Positions 41,897-51,950 are shown, counted from the stretch's first letter. The stretch: 64,000 nt of DNA from Hyphomicrobium sp. 99 (GCF_000384335.2 NZ_KQ031382.1:1984001-2048000), one strand, 5' to 3'. A program made the numbers and translations. Notes: generated from the letters alone by a model not told the origin.

Positions 41897-43243
41897 TTAA
41901 TCGTGGAAGGTCTCTCCGTGGAGAACGAGGTCGAGGCCCTCGGCCTCTTCGGCCTCGCTGACCCGCAAGCCGACCGTGACCTTGATAAGGAGCAGGGCGA
42001 TGAGGCTGACGACCGCCGACCAGACGATCGTCAAGCCGATGCCTTCGATCTGGACCCAGACCTGATGCAGGTTGCCTTCGATCCAGCCGGATTTTCCTGC
42101 GCCGCCGACAGCTTGAATGGCGAAGACGCCGGTGAGCACCGCGCCGAGGATGCCGCCGACGCCATGAACGCCGAAGACGTCGAGCGCATCGTCATAGCCC
42201 AGAGTGTGCTTCAGGCCGGTGACGCCCCAGTAGCAGACGATACCCGCCGCAAGACCGATGATCAGCGCACCGTCGACCCCGACGAAGCCGCAAGCCGGCG
42301 TGATCGCCACGAGACCTGCAATGGCGCCGGAAACGGCCCCGAGAAGGCTCGGCTTGCCTTTGATGATCCACTCGACGAGCGTCCACGAGACGACAGCACC
42401 CGCGGTTGCGATCTGCGTATTGAACATGAGGATGCCAGTGCTTGCGCCAGCGCTCAGTGCAGAGCCGACGTTGAAGCCGAACCAGCCGCACCACAGCAGT
42501 GAGCCGCCGATCATGGTCAGAGCCAGATTGTGAGGAGCCATCTGCTCGGTGCCATAGCCCTTGCGCTTGCCGATGACGATGGCAGCGACGAGACCAGCGA
42601 TGGCCGAGTTGATGTGAACGACGGTGCCGCCGGCGAAGTCGAGGACGCCTGCGCTACCGAGATAGCCGCCCGGGCCCCACACCATGTGAGCGATCGGTGC
42701 GTAGGCGAAGATCGACCAGAGCGTCACGAAGATCATGGACGCCGAGAACTTCATGCGGTCGGCCGGTCCGCCAAGGGCGATGATCGGCGTGATGATGAAG
42801 AACGTCATTTGGAACATGACGAAGAGGAACTCAGGGATACTCGCGGCGGCAGGCGCCGGGGTATCAGGTGCAATGCCGGCTAGCAAAACCTTCGAGAATC
42901 CGCCGAAGAACGGATTGCCTTCGGTGAAGGCGAGCGAATAGCCGATGACGGTCCAGACAACCGACAGAAGGCCGGCGCCGAACACGCACTGCATGAGAAT
43001 GGCGAGTGCATTTTTCTTGCGCACTAGGCCAGCGTAGAAGAGCCCCAGACCGGGGACGAGCATCATGAGCACGAGCACGGACGACGTCAGCATCCATGCG
43101 ATGTCGCCGTTGTTGAAGGCTGGTGCCGGCGGTGCGGCAGCGGCAGGCGCAGCCTCTTGGGCAAATGCAATTGCGGATGTCGCAAGTAGCGATACTACGC
43201 CGAGAGCCGCGGCTCCAAGCGAGGGTCGAAGTCTTGAAGTCAT
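41897..43243 (-). CDS. amtB: Ammonium transporter AmtB
   Basis: The protein is 448 residues from the ATG at 43243, with a signal-peptide-like start (AIAFAQ). It has eleven hydrophobic helices. Amt motifs are VPGLGLFYAGLVRKKN, DFAGGTVVHINSAIAGL and FGVHGVGGILGAVLTG, including the pore histidines. It conducts NH3/NH4+. No glnK lies upstream in the window, which is unusual. Confidence 0.95.
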   Translation of the reverse strand: MTSRLRPSLGAAALGVVSLLATSAIAFAQEAAPAAAAPPAPAFNNGDIAWMLTSSVLVLMMLVPGLGLFYAGLVRKKNALAILMQCVFGAGLLSVVWTVIGYSLAFTEGNPFFGGFSKVLLAGIAPDTPAPAAASIPEFLFVMFQMTFFIITPIIALGGPADRMKFSASMIFVTLWSIFAYAPIAHMVWGPGGYLGSAGVLDFAGGTVVHINSAIAGLVAAIVIGKRKGYGTEQMAPHNLALTMIGGSLLWCGWFGFNVGSALSAGASTGILMFNTQIATAGAVVSWTLVEWIIKGKPSLLGAVSGAIAGLVAITPACGFVGVDGALIIGLAAGIVCYWGVTGLKHTLGYDDALDVFGVHGVGGILGAVLTGVFAIQAVGGAGKSGWIEGNLHQVWVQIEGIGLTIVWSAVVSLIALLLIKVTVGLRVSEAEEAEGLDLVLHGETFHD

Positions 43244-43481
43244 TCCTAGTCCCCCAATGTTGGTCCCGATCGTTCCATGCCGTCCGACCACAGCTTGTGC
43301 GGGCTTTGCTGCTTTCTCATCAGGCGGGGACAATGATCGCAAAGAGTGTGCCAAGCGACCCGAAAGCGCGTTTATGGGGACAAACGTACCAGAGGGATTA
43401 TGCTGCTAGATCAATGCCTAGGCACTTTGACCAATCCTGAGGCAAAGGCTGCGCGCGGATAATCTCCCTGCTGATCATATC

Positions 43482-44003
43482 TCAACCTGGAGGCGCGATC
43501 GGCCACTCGGCTTCCACGTACTTCTTGAACCAAGCGCTGAAGCACTGAGGCACGGCCGCGAGCTGCTTTCGGATGACGTCCGGGCTCGTCCAGCTGTAGC
43601 CGTCGCACTCGACAGGGTTCGGCGCGATCACCCCGTCATAGCGGCCGCGGAAGACATGCACGAACTCGTGCTCAATCAGTCCCGCATCGAGTTCGGCACG
43701 ATAGGTGAAGGTGCCGATCTCGGTCAGCGGACAGATGACGCGCATTTCTTCGTTGAGTCGCCGCGCTGCGGCGTCGAGTGACGACTCGCCGGGGCGCGGA
43801 TGCCCGCAGCACGTGTTGGTCCACAGGCCGCCCGAATGATATTTGTCCACCTGCCGCCTTTGCAGAAGCAGCCGGCCCTTGCTGTCCCAGACCATCACGG
43901 AAAAAGCGCGGTGAAGAACGCCCTGCTGGTGAGCCTCGAGCTTTTCGGCAACGCCTGTCTCTTTGTCCTCATGGTCGACGAGGACGACTTCTTCCCGCAG
44001 CAT
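43482..44003 (-). CDS. idi: Type I isopentenyl-diphosphate delta-isomerase
   Basis: This 173-residue Nudix-type enzyme has the catalytic cysteine in TNTCCGHPRPGE (C66 aligns with E. coli C67) and the glutamates in IEHEFVHVF (E111, E113). It interconverts IPP and DMAPP. It is not in an obvious isoprenoid operon. The gap between it and amtB (43244-43481) has no gene. Confidence 0.93.
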   Translation of the reverse strand: MLREEVVLVDHEDKETGVAEKLEAHQQGVLHRAFSVMVWDSKGRLLLQRRQVDKYHSGGLWTNTCCGHPRPGESSLDAAARRLNEEMRVICPLTEIGTFTYRAELDAGLIEHEFVHVFRGRYDGVIAPNPVECDGYSWTSPDVIRKQLAAVPQCFSAWFKKYVEAEWPIAPPG

Positions 44004-44089
44004 GTTTCGCGCTTTCCTGGAGTTTTAGCCTGAACGTTCCACCCGCGCGCAGCATAGCGCTTCGGTTTCCACCCGATAACCCCCTGTGC

Positions 44090-44605
44090 TCAACGTTTGT
44101 AGAAGGCCATCATGCGTGTGAAACTTTGCATGATCTCCTCGGCGGGCCGGTCGAAAACGTCGACGGGAATTCGGATGATGTTGCCGGAAAACGTCCAGGG
44201 AAGCCGCATCAGGAACCGGTAAAACGGTCGGCGGCGCCAATCGACCAGCAATGCCTTTTGCAGCGGGTCCTCGAGAGTGATGCGCAACTCGTTGCTCGTC
44301 GAGCCGCGGATGTCGATCGGCTTCAGTTCGATCTCCTTGATCGACCTCCAGGCAACGATCCCGAGGCCCTCGGCGAAGATCCCGTATTGCCCGCAACCAA
44401 TCCGCGGCTTGCCTGTCTCGAGCAAAGGAAAATTGTAGTAGGCAAAGCCAAATGCCATCAGCGACAGCGCGATCAGGATGATGTTATCGATCGCAAAACC
44501 GATCGTCGCGAGACATGCGCCGATCAAACAGACGACATAAACGGGAAACTGAATCTCTTCTCGTTCATAGGCCACCGTGTAGCCATGCATGTCGTCCTGG
44601 CTCAC
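44090..44605 (-). CDS. Hypothetical membrane protein
   Basis: The 171-residue protein has two membrane helices (about 22-38 and 42-58) and a cytoplasmic C-terminal part with LEDPLQKALLVDWRRRPFYRF. This resembles a PH-like or DUF-type membrane protein, but I recognise no family. The start may be the second Met, at 44590. Confidence 0.6.
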   Translation of the reverse strand: MSQDDMHGYTVAYEREEIQFPVYVVCLIGACLATIGFAIDNIILIALSLMAFGFAYYNFPLLETGKPRIGCGQYGIFAEGLGIVAWRSIKEIELKPIDIRGSTSNELRITLEDPLQKALLVDWRRRPFYRFLMRLPWTFSGNIIRIPVDVFDRPAEEIMQSFTRMMAFYKR

Positions 44606-44936
44606 GGCGGCGCACTCTGCATGTTGAGTTCGATTGTCGCTGGTTGACTCAAGTTATGTGCCAGCGCTCCAAAAGGCAATTAACCCTCTGATCCGCATCA
44701 AGCAATTTTCAGAGACTGGAAATTGCGCAGCGACTCTTTCCCCGAAGTTGCTCAAGACGTAAGCCGCAGACGATGCCGCTGCCGGTATTTGAGGCATTGC
44801 TCACGGAGGCATGACGTTGCCGCTTGGCTGATCCCCAAATAAATTACGTTCAACATTTAAACGTTGACGGACTTTCGGACTTGGCTCACAGGTGCGGGCG
44901 CCGCCGAGAGGGCGGCGATCGCCAGCGGAGCTTTCG
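44606..44936. promoter_or_regulatory. Upstream region of the TonB/DUF2946 cluster
   Basis: No gene. CAAC-A-TTTAAA-C-GTTG (44851-44866) is a near-perfect palindrome about 70 bases before the first gene and may be an operator. Confidence 0.3.
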
Positions 44937-45449
44937 ATGATCTTTGGGATGGATACCTTCACGTTCGTACACGTGGTGCTGAGCCTGGTCGCCATTGCGG
45001 CCGGCGTCGTCGTCTTTCTTGGATTTATTGCAAACGCGGCATGGCCAGGCGTGACAGCTCTCTTTCTGCTGACGACGGTTCTGACCGGCATCACCGGCTT
45101 CGGTTTCACTTTCACCAAGCTGCTCCCATCGCACATCGTCGGGAGTATATTGCTGGTTACCTTGGCGATCGCGATTTACTCACTTTACGGAGCGCACCTC
45201 GCAGGCGCGTGGCGCTGGGTCTACGTGGTGACCGCATCAACTGCGCTTTACCTCAACGTCTTCGTTCTCATCGTCCAGCTCTTCTTGAAAGTACCAGCCC
45301 TCCACGCGTTGGCCCCGACGCAGAGCGAACCGCCGTTTCTCATCGCGCAGACCGCGGCGTTAATTGCATTTATCGCACTCGGTTGGCTGGCCGTCCGGCG
45401 CTTCCGCGGCGGTCAAGGAGCGCCCGCAACCACTTTCCAGTCGGTGTGA
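44937..45449 (+). CDS. Multi-helix membrane protein of the copper-type cluster
   Basis: The protein is 170 residues from the ATG at 44937 (GGAG upstream). It has four or five hydrophobic helices (LSLVAIAAGVVVFLGFIANA, LTGITGFGFTFTKL). It precedes the DUF2946 gene. Family not recognised. Confidence 0.65.
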   Translation: MIFGMDTFTFVHVVLSLVAIAAGVVVFLGFIANAAWPGVTALFLLTTVLTGITGFGFTFTKLLPSHIVGSILLVTLAIAIYSLYGAHLAGAWRWVYVVTASTALYLNVFVLIVQLFLKVPALHALAPTQSEPPFLIAQTAALIAFIALGWLAVRRFRGGQGAPATTFQSV

Positions 45450-45576
45450 TCTTCCAGTCGCGCGTTGGACTTCCGTCGGTCTTCCGATCGAAGAGTCATT
45501 GCGTTATACGGAAGAGGAAAGTAAATGCGCTTTTCGGGTAGAACCCCCAGAATGCGCCAGGCAACAGACGATCACG

Positions 45577-45948
45577 ATGCACCGCTACGTCAATTTTTTG
45601 ATCATTATTGCGTTCGCGGTACGCAGCTTGTTGCCTGTCGGCCTCATGCTGGCGGCAACCCCCGACCATAGCGGTTCGGTGCAGATCGTCATTTGCACGG
45701 GGCACGGCCCGCAGAGCTTCACCTTGGACGATCAAGGCGTTCCACAACCGGCCAAGGCGCCGGCGGCGGATAAGAGCACGTGCCCCTACGCCCCTGTCGG
45801 CGCGGTTGCGGTCAATCACGAAACGCATCCGCTTTCGCATACGGTCCGCTATGCCGCGCTGACCTATGCGATCACCACAGAGATTTTCCGCGCCACTCCG
45901 AAACCGGGCGCCCAATTTGCGCGTGGCCCCCCGTCCTTACTGACCTGA
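45577..45948 (+). CDS. DUF2946-like secreted protein
   Basis: The protein is 123 residues from the ATG at 45577. The N-terminal helix ends in LLPVGLMLAATPD, followed by QIVICTGHGPQSFTLDDQG and STCPYAP, the DUF2946 pattern. Cys and His (VICTGHG, NHETHPLSH) may bind metal. DUF2946 proteins often precede TonB receptors in copper-linked loci, as here. Confidence 0.75.
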   Translation: MHRYVNFLIIIAFAVRSLLPVGLMLAATPDHSGSVQIVICTGHGPQSFTLDDQGVPQPAKAPAADKSTCPYAPVGAVAVNHETHPLSHTVRYAALTYAITTEIFRATPKPGAQFARGPPSLLT

Positions 45949-46032
45949 GCCTTCGGCATTTCTGCCGGGTAGCGACGCGACGTGCCTTGAGCCGCCGCGC
46001 CCGCGATCTCGCAAGTCAGATCAGTAGGAAAT

Positions 46033-48549
46033 ATGCAAATGCAACTCTTGGCAGGCCGCGCTTTCGCGGCGCCTCGACTAAGACGCGTCGTCGTCGCTTC
46101 ATCGGCTATCGCACTCGCCATCGCCGCCAATCAGAAAGTCCGGGCTGACGACAAGACCGCAGCGAACGAAATCAAGCTGCCCGACGTCACGGTGCAACAA
46201 ACCTCACCCGCCCGTGCGCCAGCTGTTGCGCAGAAGGCGAAAGTGAAATCAGAGGCAAAGCCAGCAACTGCCGCAGCAAAGCCGGCGAAAGTTGTGAAAC
46301 CACCGTCCGCGGCCGCCGCACCGGAGATCGCCTCTGCATCGCCGCCATCTGATGCGCATCCGGCTTTGGCACCCGCAATCGGCAATCCCGGCACACCGTC
46401 CGCAGCAGTCGCAAGCGTCCCAGGTGCTTCGGGGGCAGGCGCCCAGGCGGCAGCCGCCGTGGATATGACTCGCTTCGAGAACGCACCGGTCTTTTCGGTG
46501 AGCGACATCCTTCACGAAGTTCCCGGCGTGTCCTTGAAGCAAGGCAACGGCCCGCGCGACATGGGCATCTCGATCCGTGGATCGAACGCGCGAAACGGCT
46601 TCGGCATCCGCAACATCGTCATTCTGGACGACGGATTTCCCGTGACCCAGCCCGACGGCCTTTCACGCAGTGATCTGGTCGACCCGCATGCGTATGCGGG
46701 TGTCGACGTCTGGCGCGGACCATCATCGGCGCTCTTCGGAAACTACGCGACCGGCGGCGCCATCAACTTCCGCACGTTCCCCGGCGGCGCGATAGACGGT
46801 GTCGAGTACGGGATCGACGTCGGCAGCTTCAACTACCTCAACAACTATGCAAGCGGCGGCAAACGCGGAAAAAACTGGGAAGCGTCTGTCTTCACGAGCG
46901 ATGTGCGTGGTGACGGCTACTTCGGCTACAGCGCCTTTGATACGCAGACCGTCAACGCGCTCATGACGTGGAAGCCGTCATCGACGGATACGTTCACCTT
47001 CAAGTTCATCAACAACACCATCGACACGGAACTGCCCTTCCGCATGTCGCTCAATCAGTTCAAGCAGAACCCGTTTCAGAAGGGCTGCGCGACGGCAGCG
47101 ACCGCGGCGGCGGGCTGCGCGACAACCGTTTACTCGGCGACCGGTAATACGGCAGCGGTGAATGGTGTTCTCCCGGCGGGTGCCGTGAAGCAAACAGCGG
47201 AGGAGGCGGGGGCAAACCGCAATGATCGCCGTACCGTCGGCGGCTTCCGCTGGGAACACGCCTTCGACGCAGCGACAACGGGCCAGGTGCAAGTCGTCAT
47301 CGATGATCGCAACATCAACCAGCCAACCGGTGCGACGAGCGCGATCGGCGACTATCTCTCGTATAACGTCAGCACCGGCCTGACGAAGAGATCAGTTTTC
47401 GCCGGGCTGCCGACGCTCTCCTATCTCGGCGCGTATTGGAACTATCTGCCCGTCGACGGCAAAACCTACAATGTCGCGCCCGGCGGCAATGCAAGATTGG
47501 GTTTGCTTCAGTCCGAGAGCACCGGATCGACGACGAACTTCGGCGTGCGGGCGCGCGAGGAAGTACGCGTCGCGACCGACGTCGCCGTCATCGCGGGCGC
47601 TGCCGTTGAGCGGACCAATCTCGACGGCGCGCAAAGGAGCTACAAATATTCGACGAGCGGTAATCTGACGTCGACCACCATTACGTCGGCCGACCGCGAG
47701 ATGACGAACATCGCCCCCGAACTCGGCGTCGTCTACACGCCGACCCGCGAATGGCAATGGCGCGCCCGCGTCGCCAGCGGCTACGGCACGCCGCAGTTCT
47801 CGAACCTTTTCGTGAATTCTGAAGGACAGCCCGGCAACAACACGGAACTCAAATCGCAAACGAACGTCGGGTTCGACGTTGGCGGCGATTGGACGCCGGC
47901 ACCGGGCCTGACATTGAGCGTGACGGGCTTCTATGAATTCTTCAACAACGAAATCGTATCGCAAGCGCCCGCGGGCAACAGCGGCTCCTCGTTCAGCTTC
48001 AACGCCCCGGCTTCGGAACACCGCGGCGTAGAAGTGGCGGCAGATTTCGCGCTCGTCGACGGTCTGAGATTGACCGCGTCCTACATTCGCAACGATCAAT
48101 ATTACACCGATTATTCCGAGGTAATCTCGGGTGCGGGCAAAGCCGCCAGCCGCGATGGAAACAAAATCCCTGGCGTCTCACCGAATGAATTCACCACGCG
48201 GCTGAGTTATGATTTTGCGCATGGACCGTTCAAGGGCATCGGAGCATTTGCCGAATACGAATGGCACGACGGTTTCTACATGGAGAACGCCAATCTCCTC
48301 GAAGCGCCCGGCTATGATCTGGTCAATGTCAACATTCACTACAACAAGGAATTTGGTAGCGGACCGGTGCGGTCGCTGATGACTTACTTCGAGATCCGGA
48401 ACCTATTTGACGAAACGTACATCTCATCCGCAAACAACATCACCGATAAAGTCGGCTCGACGGCAACCACTTTAGCTGAGACGGGTACAGGTTCGATCTA
48501 CGCCGGTGCTCCGCGCACTTACTTCGGCGGAATGAAAGTGAGGTTTTGA
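46033..48549 (+). CDS. TonB-dependent outer-membrane receptor
   Basis: This 838-residue protein has a signal-like start ending near VRA-DDK. A long Ala/Pro/Lys linker (residues about 50-135) precedes the plug SDILHEVPGVSLKQGNGPRD, which is followed by ISIRGSNARNGFGIRN and then a beta barrel ending in FGGMKVRF. It imports a metal complex using TonB energy. The neighbours point to copper, but the substrate is inferred. The unusually long linker might be a TonB-interaction or spacer region. Confidence 0.9.
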   Translation: MQMQLLAGRAFAAPRLRRVVVASSAIALAIAANQKVRADDKTAANEIKLPDVTVQQTSPARAPAVAQKAKVKSEAKPATAAAKPAKVVKPPSAAAAPEIASASPPSDAHPALAPAIGNPGTPSAAVASVPGASGAGAQAAAAVDMTRFENAPVFSVSDILHEVPGVSLKQGNGPRDMGISIRGSNARNGFGIRNIVILDDGFPVTQPDGLSRSDLVDPHAYAGVDVWRGPSSALFGNYATGGAINFRTFPGGAIDGVEYGIDVGSFNYLNNYASGGKRGKNWEASVFTSDVRGDGYFGYSAFDTQTVNALMTWKPSSTDTFTFKFINNTIDTELPFRMSLNQFKQNPFQKGCATAATAAAGCATTVYSATGNTAAVNGVLPAGAVKQTAEEAGANRNDRRTVGGFRWEHAFDAATTGQVQVVIDDRNINQPTGATSAIGDYLSYNVSTGLTKRSVFAGLPTLSYLGAYWNYLPVDGKTYNVAPGGNARLGLLQSESTGSTTNFGVRAREEVRVATDVAVIAGAAVERTNLDGAQRSYKYSTSGNLTSTTITSADREMTNIAPELGVVYTPTREWQWRARVASGYGTPQFSNLFVNSEGQPGNNTELKSQTNVGFDVGGDWTPAPGLTLSVTGFYEFFNNEIVSQAPAGNSGSSFSFNAPASEHRGVEVAADFALVDGLRLTASYIRNDQYYTDYSEVISGAGKAASRDGNKIPGVSPNEFTTRLSYDFAHGPFKGIGAFAEYEWHDGFYMENANLLEAPGYDLVNVNIHYNKEFGSGPVRSLMTYFEIRNLFDETYISSANNITDKVGSTATTLAETGTGSIYAGAPRTYFGGMKVRF

Positions 48550-48552
48550 GTT

Positions 48553-49782
48553 ATGCGGAAAAAGTTTCAAGCGGCCGCAATGCTTCTTGCCTCGCTCGTT
48601 GTGGGAATGGGCCCGGCGCTGTCGCACGACGACATGAAGAAGATGAACCACGCGCCGACGGCAACCGCTTGCAACACGACCGCACTCGTGTGCGCCGGCG
48701 TCGCGACGGGCACCTTTGGCGCGGATGGAAAGTTATGGCTGACATGGAGCGCAGGCGGCCGCGTGTCGGTCGCAAGCTCGACCGATCTCGGCAAAACGTT
48801 CTCCGATCCAGTAACGCTTCCTAAAACGGAATTGCCGCTCGACGAAGGCCCAGATGCCCGCCCGAAGATCGCAGTCGGACAAGCAGGTCAAGTCGTCGTC
48901 ACGTATACATCGCGCGATGACAAATATAATGGCCACGCTTTCATCGCCCGCTCCGGCGACGGCGGGAAGACGTTCGGCGCGCCGCAGCCAATTACGTCAA
49001 ACTCGCCGAGCCAGCGCTTCGAGACAGCGGTGCTCGATCAGGACGGTCGCGCGTTCGTCGCCTGGATAGACAAGCGCCACGCAGCGAAGGCAAAGAAGGA
49101 CGGCAAGACATACGCCGGAGCCGCGCTCGCCTTCGCCTGGGACGATAAACCCGGCGGAACGCTTCAAGCGGCAACAATCGCGCGCGATAACACCTGCGAG
49201 TGCTGCCGCATCGGCGTTGCCTTCGCAGCGCCTGGGAAGCCGGTCGTGCTCTTTCGAAATATCTTCGACGGTGGCATTCGCGATCATGCCATCATCACTT
49301 TCGCGGATGAAAAAACGCCAGGCCCGCTTTACCGCGTCAGCGACGACGATGCGAAGATCGACGCCTGTCCGCATCAGGGACCGAGTCTCGCAATCAGCCC
49401 CGAGGGTGTCTACCACGCGACCTGGTTCGCGCTGGGCCGCAAACTGAAGGGGCTCTACTACGCGCATTCCGAGGACGGCGGAAAAACATTCTCCACGCCG
49501 ATGCGGCTCGGTGATCCCAACGCGCAGACATCGCGGCCTTACGTTCTGGCGGCACACGGCATCGTCTATCTCGCCTACAAATCTTTTGACGGCGCAATGA
49601 CGACCATCGATCTGATGACGTCGCGCGATGCCGGAAAGACGTGGAGCACGCCACGCTCCATAGCGATGACGCACGATGCGTCCGACCATCCGCTGCTGAT
49701 CGCGAGCCCGACCGGCGCCTATCTTTCCTGGCAAACGCTGCAGGAGGGCTACCGGCTCATGCCATTGGAGCCTCAATCATGA
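48553..49782 (+). CDS. BNR/sialidase-like beta-propeller periplasmic protein
   Basis: This 409-residue protein has a signal peptide ending near LSH-DD. Several Asp-box-like repeats are visible (STDLGKTFSDP, SGDGGKTFGAP, SEDGGKTFSTP, SRDAGKTWSTP). A CECC motif (215-218) in a loop could bind copper. The catalytic residues of sialidases are not evident, so enzymatic sialidase activity is unlikely. It is three bases after the TonB receptor and overlaps the next gene. Confidence 0.8.
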   Translation: MRKKFQAAAMLLASLVVGMGPALSHDDMKKMNHAPTATACNTTALVCAGVATGTFGADGKLWLTWSAGGRVSVASSTDLGKTFSDPVTLPKTELPLDEGPDARPKIAVGQAGQVVVTYTSRDDKYNGHAFIARSGDGGKTFGAPQPITSNSPSQRFETAVLDQDGRAFVAWIDKRHAAKAKKDGKTYAGAALAFAWDDKPGGTLQAATIARDNTCECCRIGVAFAAPGKPVVLFRNIFDGGIRDHAIITFADEKTPGPLYRVSDDDAKIDACPHQGPSLAISPEGVYHATWFALGRKLKGLYYAHSEDGGKTFSTPMRLGDPNAQTSRPYVLAAHGIVYLAYKSFDGAMTTIDLMTSRDAGKTWSTPRSIAMTHDASDHPLLIASPTGAYLSWQTLQEGYRLMPLEPQS

Positions 49783-50279
49783 GACTCGCATCGATATTCG
49801 CTGCCTTGATCGTCGCTGTTTTGCCGATGGCGAGACCGGCTGCCGGCGCGGAGACGCCCCGCACGTTTGACGCTGCAACCCTGAATGAGATCCGCGACGC
49901 CCATAAGGGCCGCCCCCTGATCGTCCATTTCTGGGGGCTGACCTGTAGCAATTGCATGGCCGAACTCAAGGAATGGGGAGCGTTCGCGCGAGCGCATCCC
50001 GACGCAACGGTCGTTCTTGTCAATTGGGATCAACGCGGCGCTCGGCCCGAGCAAATTGGCCCGACGCTTCAGAAGGCGGGCCTGAGCTCCATGCAGAGCT
50101 TTGCTCTCGGAAACGGCTTCGAGGAAAAGTTGAGGTTCGCAGTCAGCCCGGATTGGATGGGAGAGCTGCCCTACACGCGTCTTATCGCCGGCGACGGAAC
50201 GGTGACGGCATTCTCAGGTCTGGCGGACTTCGAAGAACTGGGCTCGTGGCTCACGACGAAACGTCAGGCGCCCAGGTAA
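49779..50279 (+). CDS. TlpA/thioredoxin-like periplasmic protein
   Basis: The protein is 166 residues from the ATG at 49779, overlapping the upstream stop (ATGA). The signal peptide ends near AAG-AET. The thioredoxin site is WGLTCSNCMAEL (CxxC). It probably reduces or inserts metal into an envelope partner, consistent with copper handling. Function beyond the fold is inferred. Confidence 0.82.
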   Translation: MRLASIFAALIVAVLPMARPAAGAETPRTFDAATLNEIRDAHKGRPLIVHFWGLTCSNCMAELKEWGAFARAHPDATVVLVNWDQRGARPEQIGPTLQKAGLSSMQSFALGNGFEEKLRFAVSPDWMGELPYTRLIAGDGTVTAFSGLADFEELGSWLTTKRQAPR

Positions 50280-50520
50280 CTTTGAGTCCGCATGGTTCCC
50301 AGTTGGTGGAGCAACCGACTATGCGCGACCGTCCGCTAAAACTGACGAATTTCAAATCCCTCGGAAAAACCACGCAATTCCACAGTCCACCGCAACATTC
50401 AGGGCGAGCGGAGTCCGCTAAGCGCTGAGAAAACGAGGAGCAACTTGCCAGCGGACGATTTGACGCGGATGATGATGACGTTTCACGATTCGTGAGCGTG
50501 CTGACAGGGAGAACTAAAAA

Positions 50521-50775
50521 ATGGATCCCCAAGCATTGATCATCTGGTTGCTGATCGGCGCCGTTGCCGGTTGGTTGGCTGGGCAGGTAATGAGCGGTGG
50601 TGGCTTCGGCCTGGTCGGAGATATCATCGTCGGTATCATTGGAGCGTTTATCGCTGGTTGGTTGTTCCCCTACCTCGGAATTCACCTAGGCGGCGGCATC
50701 ATCGGCGAGATCATTGCCGCAGCCATCGGAGCGATAATATTGCTGTTTGTCGCCCGCCTTGTTCGACGAGCTTAG
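50521..50775 (+). CDS. GlsB/YeaQ/YmgE family stress membrane protein
   Basis: The 84-residue protein has three hydrophobic helices. Family pattern: IIWLLIGAVAGWLAGQVMSG, then GDIIVGIIGAFIAGWLF, with glycine spacing typical of this family. It is a single-gene unit ending in a terminator. Confidence 0.9.
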   Translation: MDPQALIIWLLIGAVAGWLAGQVMSGGGFGLVGDIIVGIIGAFIAGWLFPYLGIHLGGGIIGEIIAAAIGAIILLFVARLVRRA

Positions 50776-50801
50776 AAACCCGGTTATGACATAAATTTCG
50801 G

Positions 50802-50837
50802 ACGGGCTGTTGACGCCATCGTTGACGGCCCGTTTTT
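50802..50837 (+). terminator. Rho-independent terminator of the GlsB gene
   Basis: ACGGGC (50802-50807) pairs with GCCCGT near 50828, followed by TTTTT. Confidence 0.65.
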
Positions 50838-50973
50838 GTTGGTCGCCCCGAGACGGGCGTTCCGGCACAGCTACAATTTGCTCGGGGCAACATGGCTTTG
50901 CGGTGTTGCCTCCCGCGTCAGACCTGCTAACGGCTTGACGACATTGTAGAGTTTTGATGAGCGGCTCGCGTGA

Positions 50974-51762
50974 ATGTTTAAGGTTCCTGTTTCCTGTTTC
51001 ATCATCTCCAAGAACGAAGGCGACCGCATCGGACGCACGATCCGATCCGTGCGTCCGTGGGTCGACGAAGTCGTCGTAATCGATTCAGAAAGTTCGGACG
51101 ATACGGTAAGCGTCGCGCTTGCCGAGGGGTGCAGGGTCATTACCCAGTCTTGGCTTGGCTTCGGCTCTCAAAAACGCTTCGGTGAAGACCAATGCAGAAA
51201 TAACTGGGTCTTCAACCTCGACGCGGATGAAGTCGTCACACCGCAGCTGGCGCGTGAAATCATCGCCATGTTCGCGAACGGCGATCCCGTGTTCGTCGCT
51301 TACGGCATGCCAATACAGATGGTCTATCCGGGCGCTACAACACCGCGCCCAATGGCGCGGGATCATTGGTATGTGCGGCTTTACGATCGCCGGTACGTCA
51401 GGTTCAGAAACTCAAAAATTCACGACACGGTCGTAACTGACGAACATCCGATTGGCTGGTTCCAGGCGCCGGTATTTCACTATTCGATGCGCTCTTTCGC
51501 CGATATGAAGCGCAAGCTCGACGAGCGGACGTGGCTTCTGGTGGAAAATTCCGGATTGAACTCGAAGCTTGAGCTTGCGTCGCGTCTGCTCATCGAATTG
51601 CCGATGAACTTTTTTAAATATTATGTCGTCAGGCGCCACTGCACCGGGGGTCTCAAAGGCTTGCGGTACGCGTGGATCCAGGCTCGTTATAGATTTTTGA
51701 AGATCTATCGCTTATGGCGGTCTGGGAAAGTAAGGTCCGGCCCGAGCAGCATCGCCGCCTGA
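50974..51762 (+). CDS. Family 2 glycosyltransferase, LPS core type
   Basis: The 262-residue GT2 has CFIISKNEGDRIGRTIRSV (8-26) and VVIDSESSDDTV. The DXD motif is in NLDADEVV. The middle RLYDRRYVRF and GWFQAPVFHYSMRSF are typical of WaaE/KdtX-like core transferases. It would add a hexose to LPS core or a similar acceptor. Confidence 0.85.
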   Translation: MFKVPVSCFIISKNEGDRIGRTIRSVRPWVDEVVVIDSESSDDTVSVALAEGCRVITQSWLGFGSQKRFGEDQCRNNWVFNLDADEVVTPQLAREIIAMFANGDPVFVAYGMPIQMVYPGATTPRPMARDHWYVRLYDRRYVRFRNSKIHDTVVTDEHPIGWFQAPVFHYSMRSFADMKRKLDERTWLLVENSGLNSKLELASRLLIELPMNFFKYYVVRRHCTGGLKGLRYAWIQARYRFLKIYRLWRSGKVRSGPSSIAA

Positions 51763-51873
51763 ACAGCGCGGAAATTCGCAAATTCACGTCGGGACGCATC
51801 GTCTCTCAGCCGTGCCAGCGGTGAAGAGGGGCCTTTCATACGCTAGGCATTTGCGAGTATAGACTGGGGCAAA

Positions 51874-51950
51874 GATCCCGTAGCTCAGTTGGATAGAGCA
51901 TCTGCCTTCTAAGCAGAGGGTCGCAGGTTCAAATCCTGCCGGGATCGCCA
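51874..51950 (+). tRNA. tRNA-Arg (anticodon TCT)
   Basis: The cloverleaf is clear: acceptor GATCCCG with CGGGATC, D arm with AGCTCAGTTGGATAGAGC, anticodon stem TCTGC/GCAGA around loop CTTCTAA, T arm with GGTTCAAATCC and an encoded CCA. Confidence 0.95.

Noticed and set aside
47392..49776. Long minus-strand frames over the TonB receptor and BNR genes
   Set aside because: They are shadows of genes with signal peptides, plug motif and Asp-box repeats on the plus strand.
48553..49782. Catalytic exo-sialidase
   Set aside because: Only Asp-box-like propeller repeats are seen; the arginine triad and catalytic acids cannot be identified, and the context is metal uptake.
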